From Escarpia spicata (taxonomy: Eukaryota > Annelida > Polychaeta > Sabellida > Siboglinidae), in the NCBI GenBank assembly GCA_963995525.1, contig OZ023217.1, positions 2,386,627 to 2,450,626 of the forward strand: a stretch of DNA of 64,000 nt, read 5' to 3'. Under the pieces are notes generated by a model. It saw nothing but the letters and a program-made list of their open reading frames with translations. It did not search any database and had not been told where the DNA came from. The translations under genes and the position numbers were made by a program. Position 1 is the stretch's first letter. Every line of letters starts with the position of its first letter. Positions 1-14,159 of this stretch are shown here, one piece after another.

Positions 1-455
1 CCTTGTAAGCGGTGTGTGGTAGTGTTGTCCTTGTAAGCGGTGTGTGGTAGTGTTGTCCTTGTAAGCGGTGTGTGTGGTAGTGTTGTCCTTGTAAGCGGTG
101 TGTGGTAGTGTTGTCCTTGTAAGCGGTGTGTGGTAGTGTTGTCCTTGTAAGCGGTGTGTGGTAGTGTTGTCCTTGTAAGCGGTGTGTGGTAGTGTTGTCC
201 TTGTAAGCGGTGTGTGGTAGTGTTGTCCTTGTAAGCGGTGTGTGGTAGTGTTGTCCTTGTAAGCGGTGTGTAGTAGTGTTGCCCTTGTAAGCGGTGTGTG
301 GTAGTGTTGTCCTTGTAAGCGGTGTGTGGTAGTGTTGCCCTTGTAAGCGGTGTGTGGTAGTGTTGTCCTTGTAAGCGGTGTGTGGTAGTGTTGTCCTTGT
401 AAGCGGTGTGTGGTAGTGTTGTCCTTGTAAGCGGTGTGTAGTAGTGTTGTCCTTC
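1..455. repeat. 28-bp minisatellite, about 16 copies
   Basis: Tandem units of 28 bp beginning CCTTGTAAGCGG run from the first base of the window, so the array is cut by the left edge. One copy is 30 bp because of an extra GT pair (near 65-75), and a few show TAG for TGG or GCCC for GTCC. It ends abruptly at CCTTCATCACG. No reading frame is suggested and no flanking gene is seen on this side. Confidence 0.95.
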
Positions 456-1073
456 ATCACGTATGGTGTATTGTTGATGATATGCGGTAAATTATATCTC
501 CGACAACGTTTTGCAAATTCGTGCTGTGTCCTAAATGTGTGTATTTCGTTGCGTCGACGCGTGAGATAATTACGTGTGTACGTGTTCTTGGACACTGACC
601 AGTTCTGTAAATAAGCTGGTAACTGTTTATGTATGAATTTATAGTAGACGCGTAGTATATGTATTTTTAGTAAGTCTTCTTCCTTTAAAATACAAAGTTT
701 TAAAAATAACGTTCCATTTGTGCATTGTATTTACTTACATATATTATTCTAATATGTTTCTTTTGTAATTTCGTATTCCTATTACACTGGTAGCCCCAGA
801 TCGTTGAACAATAATACAAATTTGGTGATAATAATATGTTGTAAAGTAGAATTTTAATACGTGAGTGGAGGATATACTTCAGTTTGATAATAATTCCAAT
901 TGTCATAGAGCATTTATTTGCTATTTTTCAATATGTTTGCGCCAGTTTAGATGTGTGTCTGACGTTGGGCCTAAAAGTTAGTGTTGAACTCTTTAAGAAA
1001 GGCAGTTATCGTTCCCAATGTTTCATTGGAACTTGCTCGGCAAATATCACTACGAACCGTCTCCTGTCGTAAG
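456..1073. other. Non-repetitive AT-rich stretch, no gene recognised
   Basis: Short open frames here show no coding signature. The stretch is probably intron or upstream sequence of the EF-hand gene that begins to be recognisable at about 1074. Confidence 0.5.
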
Positions 1074-5161
<4,088 letters not shown>

Positions 5162-5217
5162 TGGCGTCAACTGACAACTACAGTGGTGACTGATTCTTGA
5201 ACGACATGCGCCGTTTT

Positions 5218-5223
5218 AATAAA
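5218..5223 (+). terminator. Polyadenylation signal of EF-hand gene
   Basis: AATAAA lies 57 bp after the stop codon at 5161, a normal distance for a short 3' UTR. It supports the placement of the last exon. Confidence 0.6.
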
Positions 5224-5697
5224 GCCTACTTTCAAATATGATAAACTCGTTGCCTGGTTATGTTGCCCTCCGTAACCGAACAAAGCTAGTCTCTATGTAC
5301 GAATGCGGCATGCAGGTGCAATAAGCGGCAAAACAAAGAATGTTCTGCCCGATGGAATTTAATAGAAGTAGGTCCAAATGTACATAGAGAATGCGTTTTT
5401 CCACGTGGATGCGTATACGAAATTTTGTATCGCACCATGTAAGAAACGACTTTGTTACTGTTGCAAGCCGTGTCTTCACCTTGCCTGCCCTTAGCAATAC
5501 ACGAACAGTCCGTCGACAAATCTACCGTCACGTACTACCGGTGCAAATGGCGGAAATAAGCTCACAGAGACCGCGTGAAATGTCATTAGGACCAGCAACT
5601 ATAAAGACAGTTAATTCTTTTTGTTCTGACATCAAGGACAACATGTTAGACCTGTAAAGTATCATGACCTAAATTGCAATTTTTATTAAACATATTA

Positions 5698-5725
5698 TAG
5701 GGGAATGGCGTGCAAAACGGGCCCC
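5698..5725. repeat. Left TIR of pogo-like element
   Basis: The sequence starts TAGGGGAATGGCG and continues CAAAACGGGCCCC. It pairs with the right end at 8911-8938 with about five mismatches. Related AACGGGC words recur at about 5896 and 5912 and may be subterminal transposase-binding sites. Confidence 0.8.
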
Positions 5726-6171
5726 TTAAACAAGATTTGTCATAAAATTTAAATTTTGTATTGAAACATATTTTTTCAATGTGATTATCTTATCCAGTTA
5801 TCTGACTAAGGCTGTGCTTAAATAAGGTGCCCTACTGTCAACATTACCATTTTAAAAATGTGTTTTAAAATACCCCCGATTTGTTTCTGTCACGTTAAAA
5901 ACGGGCGCCCATAACGGGCCCCCTGCACATCAACGAGGACAACTCAACGACCACCACATATTTCACAAACGAACTGTCCACCCTCGTAGCCTGCACAGTT
6001 CTGGTGTGTCCACGCCTTGCATTGTCCACATTTTACCGATTCTTCCCCTTCTTTACTTCCGAAAACAGTTCGCAGCAGTAAAGACATGGTGCGTTGTCGT
6101 TTTCTTCGTTTTCTTCATTGTTTTCCTTTCTCTTCGTTTGTTTCGCTTTTTTCGAAGCTTTGGCGTTAAGA

Positions 6172-7335
6172 CGTTTGGGTGGCGTGACTGCCGTTCTCTT
6201 CATTCCCTGTGTGTTTGAGTGGCTCGACTGGCGTTCTCTCCATTCCCTGTGTGTTTGACTGGCTCGACTGGCGTTCTCTCCATTCCCTGTGTGTTTGACT
6301 GGCTCGACTGGCGTTCTCTTCATTCCCTGTGTGTTTGGGTGGCTCGACTGGCGTTCTCTCCATTCCCTGTGTGTTTGAGTGGCTCGACTGGCGTTCTCTC
6401 CATTCCCTGTGTGTTTGAGTGGCTCGACTGGCGTTCTCTCCATTCCCTGTGTGTTTGACTGGCTCGACTGGCGTTCTCTCCATTCCCTGTGCGTTTGACT
6501 GGCTCGACTGGCGTTCTCTCCATTCCCTGTGTGTTTGAGTGGCTCGACTGGCGTTCTCTCCATTCCCTGTGCGTTTGAGTGGCTCGACTGGCGTTCTCTT
6601 CATTCCCTGTGTGTTTGAGTGGCTCGACTGGCGTTCTCTCCATTCCCTGTGTGTTTGAGTGGCTCGACTGGCATTCTCTCCATTCCCTGTGTGTTTGAGT
6701 GATTCGACTGGCGTTCTCTTCATTCCCTGTGTGTTTGACTGGCTCGACTGGCGTTCTCTTCATTCCCTGTGTGTTTGACTGGCTCGACTGGCGTTCTCTT
6801 CATTCCCTGTGTGTTTGACTGGCTCGACTGGCGCTCTCTTAATTCCCTGTGTGTTTGAGCGGCTTGACTTGCGTTCTCTCCATTCTCTGTGTGTTTGAGT
6901 GGCTCGACTGGCGTTCTCTTCATTCCCTGTGTGTTTGAGTGGCTCGACTGGCGTTCTCTTCATTCCCTGTGTGTTTGAGTGGCTCGACTGGCGTTCTCTT
7001 CATTCCCTGTGTGTTTGAGTGGCTCGACTGGCGCTCTCTTCATTCCCTGTGTGTTTGAGCGGCTTGACTGGCGTTCTCTCCATTCTCTGTGTGTTTGAGT
7101 GGCTCGACTGGCGTTCTCTTCATTCCCTGTGTGTTTGAGCGGCTTGACTGGCGTTCTCTCCATTCTCTGTGTGTTTGACTGGCTCGACTGGCGTTCTCTT
7201 CATTCCCTGTGTGTTTGAGCGGCTTGACTGGCGTTCTCTCCATTCTCTGTGTGTTTGAGTAGCTCGACTGGCGTTCTCTTCATTCCCTGTGTGTTTGACT
7301 GGCTCGACTGGCGTTCTCTTCATTCCCTGTGTGTT
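6172..7335. repeat. 40-bp minisatellite within transposase linker, about 29 copies
   Basis: The unit contains CATTCCCTGTGTGTTTGAGT followed by GGCTCGACTGGCGTTCTCTC. Because 40 is not divisible by three, three units make a 120-bp, 40-aa cycle on the minus strand (RTPVEPLKHTG, NGENASRASQTHRE, WRERQSSQSNTQG), and no stop occurs in any frame of that strand. The first unit (6172-6196) is diverged. Copies vary at CTC/CTT, GAGT/GACT and CCC/CTC positions. Confidence 0.95.
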
Positions 7336-7570
7336 TTCACTCGTGCTGGGTTTAGCACTTTCGTGGCAGGCGTTTAATCTTGGGTATTCTTTTTTTGTCT
7401 GAAGTTGCTGTCTGTATGGACTTAGGGTGATAATTCACGTGTTTCCTTTGCTGTTCGACTTTCGCTGGTTTGATTGGTCTATCTTTGGAATAGGAGAAAT
7501 AACCGTTATGGGGGTTGTTGTGTAGTCGCCGGGAATATTTGCCCGGCAGCGTCGTCACGAAACCCGTATG

Positions 7571-7905
7571 CCACGAGGCGCTTACGGTGCCGGATTGTTA
7601 CGAGGCGCTTGCGGAATCGGGTTGTCACGGTGCACTTGCGGGATCGGGTTGCCACGAGACGTTTGCGGGATCTGGTTGTCACGGGGCACTTGCGGGATCG
7701 GGTTGTCACGAGCCCCCTGCGTGACCGGGTTGTCACGAGGCTTTTGCGGGACAAGGCTGTCACGAGGCGTTTGCGGGACCGGGTTGTCACGAAGCATTTG
7801 CGGGACCGGGTTGTCAAGAGGCACTTGCGGGACCGGGTTGTCACGAGGCGTTTGCGGGACCGGGTTGTCACGAGGCGTTTGTGGGGCCGGGTTGTTACGA
7901 GGTGC
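7571..7905. repeat. 27-bp coding minisatellite in transposase linker, about 12 copies
   Basis: The unit of GTTGTCACGAGGCGTTTGCG plus GGACCGG encodes on the minus strand a 9-aa repeat, approximately PRDNPVPQT. Copies differ mainly at third positions and in the residue before PRD. It directly follows GILPINRDVF of the transposase, so the repeat grew in the proline-rich linker while the frame was still coding or nearly so. Confidence 0.9.
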
Positions 7906-8538
7906 AATGTCTGTTGGCGTAGCTGCAGCTAAATGGCTCGGCCGGAATACATCACGATTGATGGGCAATATCCCTGTTTTTTTCCGAATGCACGCAGGTA
8001 CGCCACCCAGAACAGCTCTGCGATCTGAAATGTGCTGACCACTCGCCTAGGATGATTTCGAAGCCAGTTTTCTGACGTCCAGCGGTTGCATGCAGTGACT
8101 GCTAACTAACATCAACATCTTTTCGACAGCGTCTTTGAAGGCTCGTGCGGGGTACACCGTACTACTGAATTGTGCGCTTCATGCCCATCTCTTTTTTCCG
8201 TACCGCCTTGATCGCCGGTTCCATACTATTTGCAGACCAACTCTGTCGCTCCGTAACCGCTTGTATCTCATTACAGGTTGTGGAATCTGATCAATCTGTA
8301 ACAAAACGCCAAAATTACTAGTCTATACGTGTGTTGTACAATTTTATGAGCACCCATTGACAATATCGCTATGTATAAATTGTGTGTAGGGTTTAATATT
8401 TGTTTTATTGTGATTATTACTTATATTATTTAGTAACTGGGTAATATACTATATAATATGCATGTGAATAGCATTACATACCTGTAATAATAATAACAAT
8501 GTCATGAATTGCATGTGGAATGTACTGACAACATGCCA

Positions 8539-8590
8539 GCCAAAACGGGCTCCTTTGAGCAAAGCTGACCTCTCAGGGGCCCGTTTTGGC
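8539..8590. repeat. Subterminal palindrome inside the pogo-like element
   Basis: GCCAAAACGGGC and its inverted partner GCCCGTTTTGGC close a roughly 52-bp hairpin. The stem words are those of the TIRs. It may be a leftover of a nested terminal fragment or a binding-site pair. Confidence 0.6.
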
Positions 8591-8910
8591 CGCAATCCAC
8601 GACCTGTGGTAGACCGCCATTCTAAATACAATCCTCGCAAGCTCTTGTAATGAAAACTGCACATATCAGATCAACCACAAGGGGCTGACATATACCAGAG
8701 TTTCCATTTTTTTCACCGCGCACAAATACAAATGTGACAATTTGAAAACACTGCTTTAATGTTTTAAGAAAAGTGTGACAAATTGTCTATTTGAGCTAAC
8801 CTGTTTGAATTTCCATTTCGCATTTCCGACCAACGTCCATTAGTGCCCCCCCCCCTGTGAGTGACAACAAAATACAGTAACGCGAAACGGTTGGGGGCCC
8901 GTTTTGGGCG

Positions 8911-8938
8911 GGGGTTCGTTTTGAGCGCCGTTCCCCTG
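8911..8938. repeat. Right TIR of pogo-like element
   Basis: The reverse complement reads CAGGGGAACGGCG followed by CAAAACGAACCCC and matches the left TIR. A further CCCGTTTTGGGC word sits just inside at about 8898-8909. Confidence 0.8.
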
Positions 8939-9097
8939 CACCTATTTTATTTCTGAATGTGTCCATCCGAACCAATCAGCGGAAATTCAGTAAAGTATGC
9001 CTACATGAGAAAAAAACAACCTTGCAAATATTGATCTGATGCACGGTAAGAGGACAACTCATAAGAAAGTGGGTGGGAAAAGGGTAAATAATGGCTT

Positions 9098-9430
9098 GAG
9101 GGAATACCCCTTTTTCTGCTACACCGCATCACATTCGTCCACTTAGAGGAAAACAGAAATGCCCCCATTTTCTATGTTACCCTAGTCGCATCACACTGCA
9201 CACAAGAAGGTCGAATAGAAAGGTATAAGGAAATGCCCCAATTTCTTTGCTTGAAATACCCTGCATCACGTTTCCAACATCAGTGAGGGATTTGTTTTGG
9301 AATGCCCCCGTTTTTATGTCAGAAACAACCCTCAACACATCTCCGGATCGGGGGATGCAAACCAAGGTTTGTGGAAATGCCCCCATTGTCTACGCTAGAA
9401 ATATCCTGATTCAGACATCCCACATCAGGC
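9098..9430. repeat. Degenerate tandem repeat, period about 70 bp
   Basis: The word GGAAATGCCCCCATTT recurs in varied form near 9100, 9157, 9230, 9299 and 9371, each followed by a diverged ACCC..CATCAC segment. This is an old, eroded array of four to five units beside the transposon's right end. Confidence 0.6.
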
Positions 9431-9439
9431 GAAACAATT

Positions 9440-10000
9440 TGTGTTCATTGCCTTCTCTAACTCGCGCGGTTTTCGTTAATCGCAACGTCGGACTATTATT
9501 GGCGGCAATCAGTTTCTGGGTAGTTTCCACCACTCGGTATCGGGCTATTAACAGACAACTCTCTCTCTCTCGACATATAAATATTGTCGCTGTCTTCCAT
9601 AGTCGTTCTTTTATGTGCCCAATTAACGAGACGGGACCGACCATGGTTACGGCTTAATTGTTTTATTTTAAAACTCTCTCCGTAGGCCGATTTTTCGCAC
9701 GCCTCATTTCGCAAAACGTCTGACCTATCCAGTATTGACTGAGATATAATACAGGCTCAGTGAAATGTGCTATTTAGTTCCTGCGAAATCATCGAACATC
9801 GACAAACAATCATAATTAAGTTAATTTCGTTTCGACTCAACCGCAATTCGGTGTGTATCGCCAGCCCATAATTTACCCTCGTCTATGTCAACTGCGCATG
9901 CCCGACATCATGATTGATCTAATACTTCCGGTTACATCGCCACGCTTATGGAAACAGTGCAGGTCTTATGATTTGATGTCATCTCTTGACATTCGCTTGC
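9440..10000. other. No gene or clear repeat seen
   Basis: Short open frames on both strands lack coding character. A CT-rich run at about 9560-9575 is the only low-complexity tract. Confidence 0.4.
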
Positions 10001-10004
10001 CAAA

Positions 10005-10420
10005 AGCGAGTTTACCTTTTGTCTCGAAAGAAATGCAAGCCATTTTTAAAAATGGCTATCATACCCAATATCCGCATATTTTAATATTATTTACACATAA
10101 TATAATAATTTATAGATATTTGAAATCGCTGATCACAAACCTACACATTGGCATATAAATTATGGCTGTATGAGACGTAGTTATTAAGATAAGGTGACAT
10201 TGGTTTTGGCGACCGCCATCTAAATAGCGGATGTAAATATTGGAGAAAGGCAAATGAACAGTAGTTTAACCCTTTGACCTTTGAGACCTACATGTTTACA
10301 CCTAAATTATATTTTTATGTGACGCAGTTATTAAGATATGCGGAAATTGAAGTTGATAGCCATTTAAAAAATGGTTGACATTTCTTTTAAAACGAAAAGG
10401 TCAAATTGCCACTCTCGATT
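10005..10420. repeat. Imperfect long inverted repeat (foldback/MITE-like)
   Basis: The left arm at about 10005-10090 contains AAGAAATGCAAGCCATTTTT and ATCCGCATATTTTAAT. The right arm at about 10328-10420 holds their inverted counterparts (AAGATATGCGGAAAT, GCCATTTAAAAAATGG). Arms of about 85 bp flank a spacer of about 240 bp that itself holds a diverged duplicate of the AGTTATTAAGATA word. No coding capacity is present. Confidence 0.6.
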
Positions 10421-10429
10421 TTCCGTTGA

Positions 10430-11060
10430 TTGAGACCGCATAGATAACATTCGTGCAAAAATAGCTTTTGGAAAACGAATTTCACGGACCCTATCTTTGG
10501 TACATCGTGAACCAAACTTTTAATCGCGAATTAAATGTGCTATTGTTGCTTGTTCTTGGAAAACAATTGTCATTCCAAATACGTGTTCGTATAAGAGAAA
10601 CTCATCCATGGATGTATGCCTACACAATCCCACTTCGTGTTGTGGTAGTGGGCGAACACCTGTTTCTCTTTGTGTTCATTCCGGGCTAATGACAGAAAAC
10701 CAGCTATGCCTATGCAGTATGGCACTGATTCATAAAACAGTGTATTTAAGTTTATGCAGCCGTAGTGTCCCGTGGTGGGTCTCAGCCGTAGTTTCCAGTT
10801 CCGTGTCTGACCCACCAAAACAAATATAACCAGACATTGTAAAATAAATAAAGTATTTTTACAGAGACAACTTACCCATTAGACTGAAAGCCGATGCACA
10901 CGGTATTAGTAATAATGGCCGTTGTTTCGTTACATTTCTTGAGACGATTCATAGCTACGTGACGATCATCAAGTTCTGACTTACAAATATATATCGCCTA
11001 CGATCTTTTCGAGGCCCGTAACCAGGTTTTGTTGAGGGGGGGGCGTTTTTGATATTTTGT
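10430..11060. other. Intergenic, no gene seen
   Basis: Overlapping short frames on both strands look like chance. A run of eight G precedes the microsatellite at 11065. Confidence 0.4.
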
Positions 11061-11062
11061 TT

Positions 11063-11170
<108 letters not shown>

Positions 11171-11428
11171 TACCTTGATCTGCTTAAAAACGGTTTGTCA
11201 AGCGCGGCGCTGGTCAGCGTATGTTGTCGTTAGAAATATATATATATATATTCAACGTTCATATAAGAGGTTCTTTAATGACACGATATGCGAAAATTAT
11301 TGCTTTTTATTGAAATCAGTAGCTGCACAATTAATGTGCAGAAGAAAGGGTAGTGAAAACAGATGGTCTTTGCACATACAGATTGATTCATTTGAACGAG
11401 TTCAGCTGCCTCGGTGGCACATTAGCAT

Positions 11429-11930
11429 TCATACAGGAGACTCTAGTTGCAGTTTCCTTGGGAAACGGTCTGCAAAATAATTCACCGTTTGGTTGACATC
11501 AACAGGAACACCATGGTGGATGTGCATTAGCACAAGCGAGGAGAGATGTTCTTGACCCACTTCGGCCCGCATGAAGGTTTACAGGGTTCGTAGAGGGCTG
11601 GCACTTGTTTCGCATTCGCATGACGTTACGGGGATTGTACAGGCCAATTGCAACAACACATAGATGTTGAGGAATGATTCTCTCTGGCATTCCTTGATTG
11701 CCTTTGCACAGCTGTTTGGGTAGGCCTCTGGCTCTGTGTTGCGATAGCGCTGCTTCCATCGATGCAACTCTTCTGGTAGCGCGCTCGGAGATGGCAGATC
11801 ACCTTTATACATGACGATTGCTGCTGCAAGGTCAGGCTTCGGCTTGCACAACACTGCTGAGACCAGGCCTAGGAGTGAAGTGCTTACCTGTGGTAATGTT
11901 GAAAACATATAGTTTGAAGGCCATTTAATC
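11429..11930 (-). pseudogene. hAT-type transposase C-terminus (ZMYM1-like), frameshifted
   Basis: The minus strand encodes YKGDLPSPSALPEELHRWKQ and LLQLACTIPVTSCECE, the hallmark of the hAT C-terminal dimerisation region found in transposases and in their ZMYM1-like relatives. The frame stops at 11579. The expected continuation (RAEVGQEHLSSL.LMHIHHG, then ADRFPRKLQL) lies in a different frame down to a stop at 11429-11431, so at least one frameshift separates the halves. A possible acceptor (TTACCACAG) occurs near 11890. The catalytic region is not visible upstream. It is a decayed element or the end of a decayed transposase-derived gene. Confidence 0.75.
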
Positions 11931-12095
11931 AAATAGCCCTACCATTACAATTTAAGCAAATAACAAAATTAACACAAACGTTTATTTGTACTGTTTTGTC
12001 TTTTTTCTCTTTTTAATTATTTTAAATATCTTGATTAATAACTCTATTTAACACATATCCCATATGATTTGTACAACTTAATTTCATTTAGTCTT

Positions 12096-13697
12096 TTAAT
12101 CAACATCGAAACTGTTGGAATTGCTATTAAGATATATGCTATGTGGGAAAAGATAGGTAAGATGAGTGAACAGCAAACAGTTTTCACTAGTTATTGCTTT
12201 GCCTTCTGATATCTTGTACGTGTGTTCTCCGTGTTCCAACACAGTGATGCTTTCTTCGCAGCAGGTACCTGGTCTTGGTGCCTTCCATGAGACTTCCGCA
12301 GCACTAAACAAATCATCAAAATAAATCTGACACGTAGACGTTAGCTTGTAGATAATTGTAGAATGAAATCCTAAAACTGAAAAGGACCGGTAATTAGTTA
12401 TGATATTACTTTTTTGCGATGTTATGGTGCACAAACCTTTGACGCTTTCGTCGTCCAGCAGACATTTCTGTTTAGCAACTGGTTCATCGTCCACAGCCAC
12501 ACTGATATCTGCTGCATTGCCACAGCTGCTACTTTTAGCAACTGGTTCATCGTCCACAGTCACACTGATATCTGCTGCATTGCCACAGCTGCTACTTTTA
12601 GCAACTGGTTCATCGTCCACAGTCACGTTGATTTCTGCTGCATTGCCACAGCTGCTACTTTTAGCAACTGGTTCATCGTCCACAGTCACGTTGATTTCTG
12701 CTGCATTGCCACAGCTGCTACTTTTAGCAACTGGTTCATCGTCCACAGTCACGTTGATTTCTGCTGCATTGCCACAGCTGCTACTTTTAGCAACTGGTTC
12801 ATCGTCCACAGTCACGTTGATTTCTGCTGCATTGCCACAGCTGCTACTTTTAGCAACTGGTTCATCGTCCACAGTCACGTTGATTTCTGCTGCATTGCCA
12901 CAGCTGCTACTTTTAGCAACTGGTTCATCGTCCACAGTCACGTTGATTTCTGCTGCATTGCCACAGCTGCTACTTTTAGCAACTGGTTCATCGTCCACAG
13001 TCACGTTGATTTCTGCTGCATTGCCACAGCTGCTACTTTTAGCAACTGGTTCATCGTCCACAGTCACGTTGATTTCTGCTGCATTGCCACAGCTGCTACT
13101 TTTAGCAACTGGTTCATCGTCCACAGTCACGTTGATTTCTGCTGCATTGCCACAGCTGCTACTTTTAGCAACTGGTTCATCGTCCACAGTCACGTTGATT
13201 TCTGCTGCATTGCCACAGCTGCTACTTTTAGCAACTGGTTCATCGTTCACAGTCACGTTGATTTCTGCTGCATTGCCACAGCTGCTACTTTTAGCAACTG
13301 GTTCATCGTCCACAGTCACGTTGATTTCTGCTGCATTGCCACAGCTGCTACTTTTAGCAACTGGTTCATCGTCCACAGTCACGTTGATTTCTGCTGCATT
13401 GCCACAGCTGCTACTTTTAGCAACTGGTTCATCGTCCACAGTCACGTTGATTTCTGCTGCATTGCCACAGCTGCTACTTTTAGCAACTGGTTCATCGTCC
13501 ACAGTCACGTTGATTTCTGCTGCATTGCCACAGCTGCTACTTTTAGCAACTGGTTCATCGTCCACAGTCACACTGATATCTGCTGCATTGCCACAGCTGC
13601 TACTTTTAGCAACTGGTTCATCGTCCACAGTCACACTGATTTCTGCTGCATTGCCACAGCTGCTACTTTTAGCAACTGGTTCATCGTTCACAGTCAC
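12096..13697 (-). CDS. Repeat-rich open frame with 21-aa acidic repeats, function unknown
   Basis: A 533-codon open frame consists mainly of near-identical 21-aa repeats, VTVDDEPVAKSSSCGNAAEIN, followed by a unique tail of about 130 residues that is unlike the repeats. Within the tail a GT..AG pair (donor near 12437, acceptor TTTGTTTAG near 12302) suggests the second part is a separate exon starting AEVSWKAPRPG. Upstream the same frame continues past the start through more repeats, but a 2-bp deletion at about 13752 and a stop-creating change at about 13953 break it. A probable acceptor (ATTTCAAG near 14132) would begin the repeat exon. The downstream hAT relic lies on the same strand, so this may be the N-terminal part of the same transposase-derived gene. 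Any 63-bp array would stay open, so coding status is unproven. Confidence 0.4.
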   Translation of the reverse strand: MTVNDEPVAKSSSCGNAAEISVTVDDEPVAKSSSCGNAADISVTVDDEPVAKSSSCGNAAEINVTVDDEPVAKSSSCGNAAEINVTVDDEPVAKSSSCGNAAEINVTVDDEPVAKSSSCGNAAEINVTVDDEPVAKSSSCGNAAEINVTVNDEPVAKSSSCGNAAEINVTVDDEPVAKSSSCGNAAEINVTVDDEPVAKSSSCGNAAEINVTVDDEPVAKSSSCGNAAEINVTVDDEPVAKSSSCGNAAEINVTVDDEPVAKSSSCGNAAEINVTVDDEPVAKSSSCGNAAEINVTVDDEPVAKSSSCGNAAEINVTVDDEPVAKSSSCGNAAEINVTVDDEPVAKSSSCGNAAEINVTVDDEPVAKSSSCGNAADISVTVDDEPVAKSSSCGNAADISVAVDDEPVAKQKCLLDDESVKGLCTITSQKSNIITNYRSFSVLGFHSTIIYKLTSTCQIYFDDLFSAAEVSWKAPRPGTCCEESITVLEHGEHTYKISEGKAITSENCLLFTHLTYLFPHSIYLNSNSNSFDVD

Positions 13698-14104
13698 ACT
13701 GATATCTGCTGCATTGCCACAGCTGCTACTTTTAGCAACTGGTTCATCGTCCAGTCACACTGATATCTGCTGCATTGCCACAGCTGCTACTTTTAGCAAC
13801 TGGTTCATCGTCCACAGCCACACTGATTTCTGCTGCATTGCCACAGCTGCTACTTTTAGCAACTGGTTCATCGTCCACAGTCACACTGATATCTGCTGCA
13901 TTGCCACAGCTGCTACTTTTAGCAACTGGTTCATCGTCCACAGCCACACTGATTTATGCTGCATTGCCACAGCTGCTACTTTTAGCAACTGGTTCATCGT
14001 CCACAGCCACACTGATATCTGCTGCATTGCCACAGCTGCTACTTTTAGCAACTGGTTCATCGTCCACAGCCACACTGATATCTGCTGCATTGCCACAGCT
14101 GCTG
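12471..14104. repeat. 63-bp minisatellite, about 26 copies
   Basis: The unit begins TTTAGCAACTGGTTCATCGT and includes GCTGCATTGCCACAGCTGCT. Its length is a multiple of three, so long open frames appear on both strands. The central 16 or so units (about 12610-13560) share CACGTTGATTTC and are almost identical. Units at both flanks carry CACACTGATATC or CACACTGATTTC and CAGCC variants. One unit has a 2-bp deletion (about 13752). Confidence 0.97.
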
Positions 14105-14159
14105 CTTGGCCTGGCGTCCCCCTTCTTGAAATATCAGTATGTTTATATCAATTAATAAA

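Larger units (their letters stand above)
5944..8275 (-). pseudogene. Pogo-like transposase, frameshifted and internally deleted
   Basis: Read on the minus strand from 8275 downward: a psq-type HTH with the words MEPAIKAVRKKEMG and YGVPRTSLQRR (in-frame stop between them); then, after a large deletion, HCMQPLDV, the conserved end of Tigger DDE domains; then FQIAELFWVAYLRAF and, after a frameshift, GILPINRDVF, the post-catalytic signature. Next come a 9-aa repeat region (PRDNPVPQT), a short basic stretch, a 40-aa-cycle repeat, a Lys/Glu-rich linker and a C4HC3 PHD-like finger (CLYC...CGQC...H..NC...CEIC) ending at stop 5944-5946. A 1-nt frameshift just after the first CxxC pair puts the rest of the finger in another frame. 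Domain order matches pogo-family transposases with a C-terminal finger. The copy is dead. Confidence 0.8.
5698..8938 (-). mobile_element. Pogo/Tigger-type DNA transposon, degraded
   Basis: The element is bounded by imperfect 28-bp terminal inverted repeats at 5698-5725 and 8911-8938 (shared core AGGGGAA.GGCG..CAAAACG). A TA dinucleotide precedes the left end (5696-5697) and CA follows the right end (8939-8940), consistent with a TA target duplication with one mutation. Inside, on the minus strand, are remnants of a CENP-B/psq helix-turn-helix, a DDE-domain tail and a PHD-like finger in the order expected for pogo-family transposases. About 1.5 kb of the 3.24 kb is minisatellite that grew within the transposase C-terminal linker. 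Most of the DDE catalytic core is deleted, so the copy cannot encode active transposase. Confidence 0.85.

Noticed and set aside
6033..7323. Overlapping minus-strand ORFs over the 40-bp array as independent genes
   Set aside because: They are frames of one minisatellite inside a dead pogo-like transposase.
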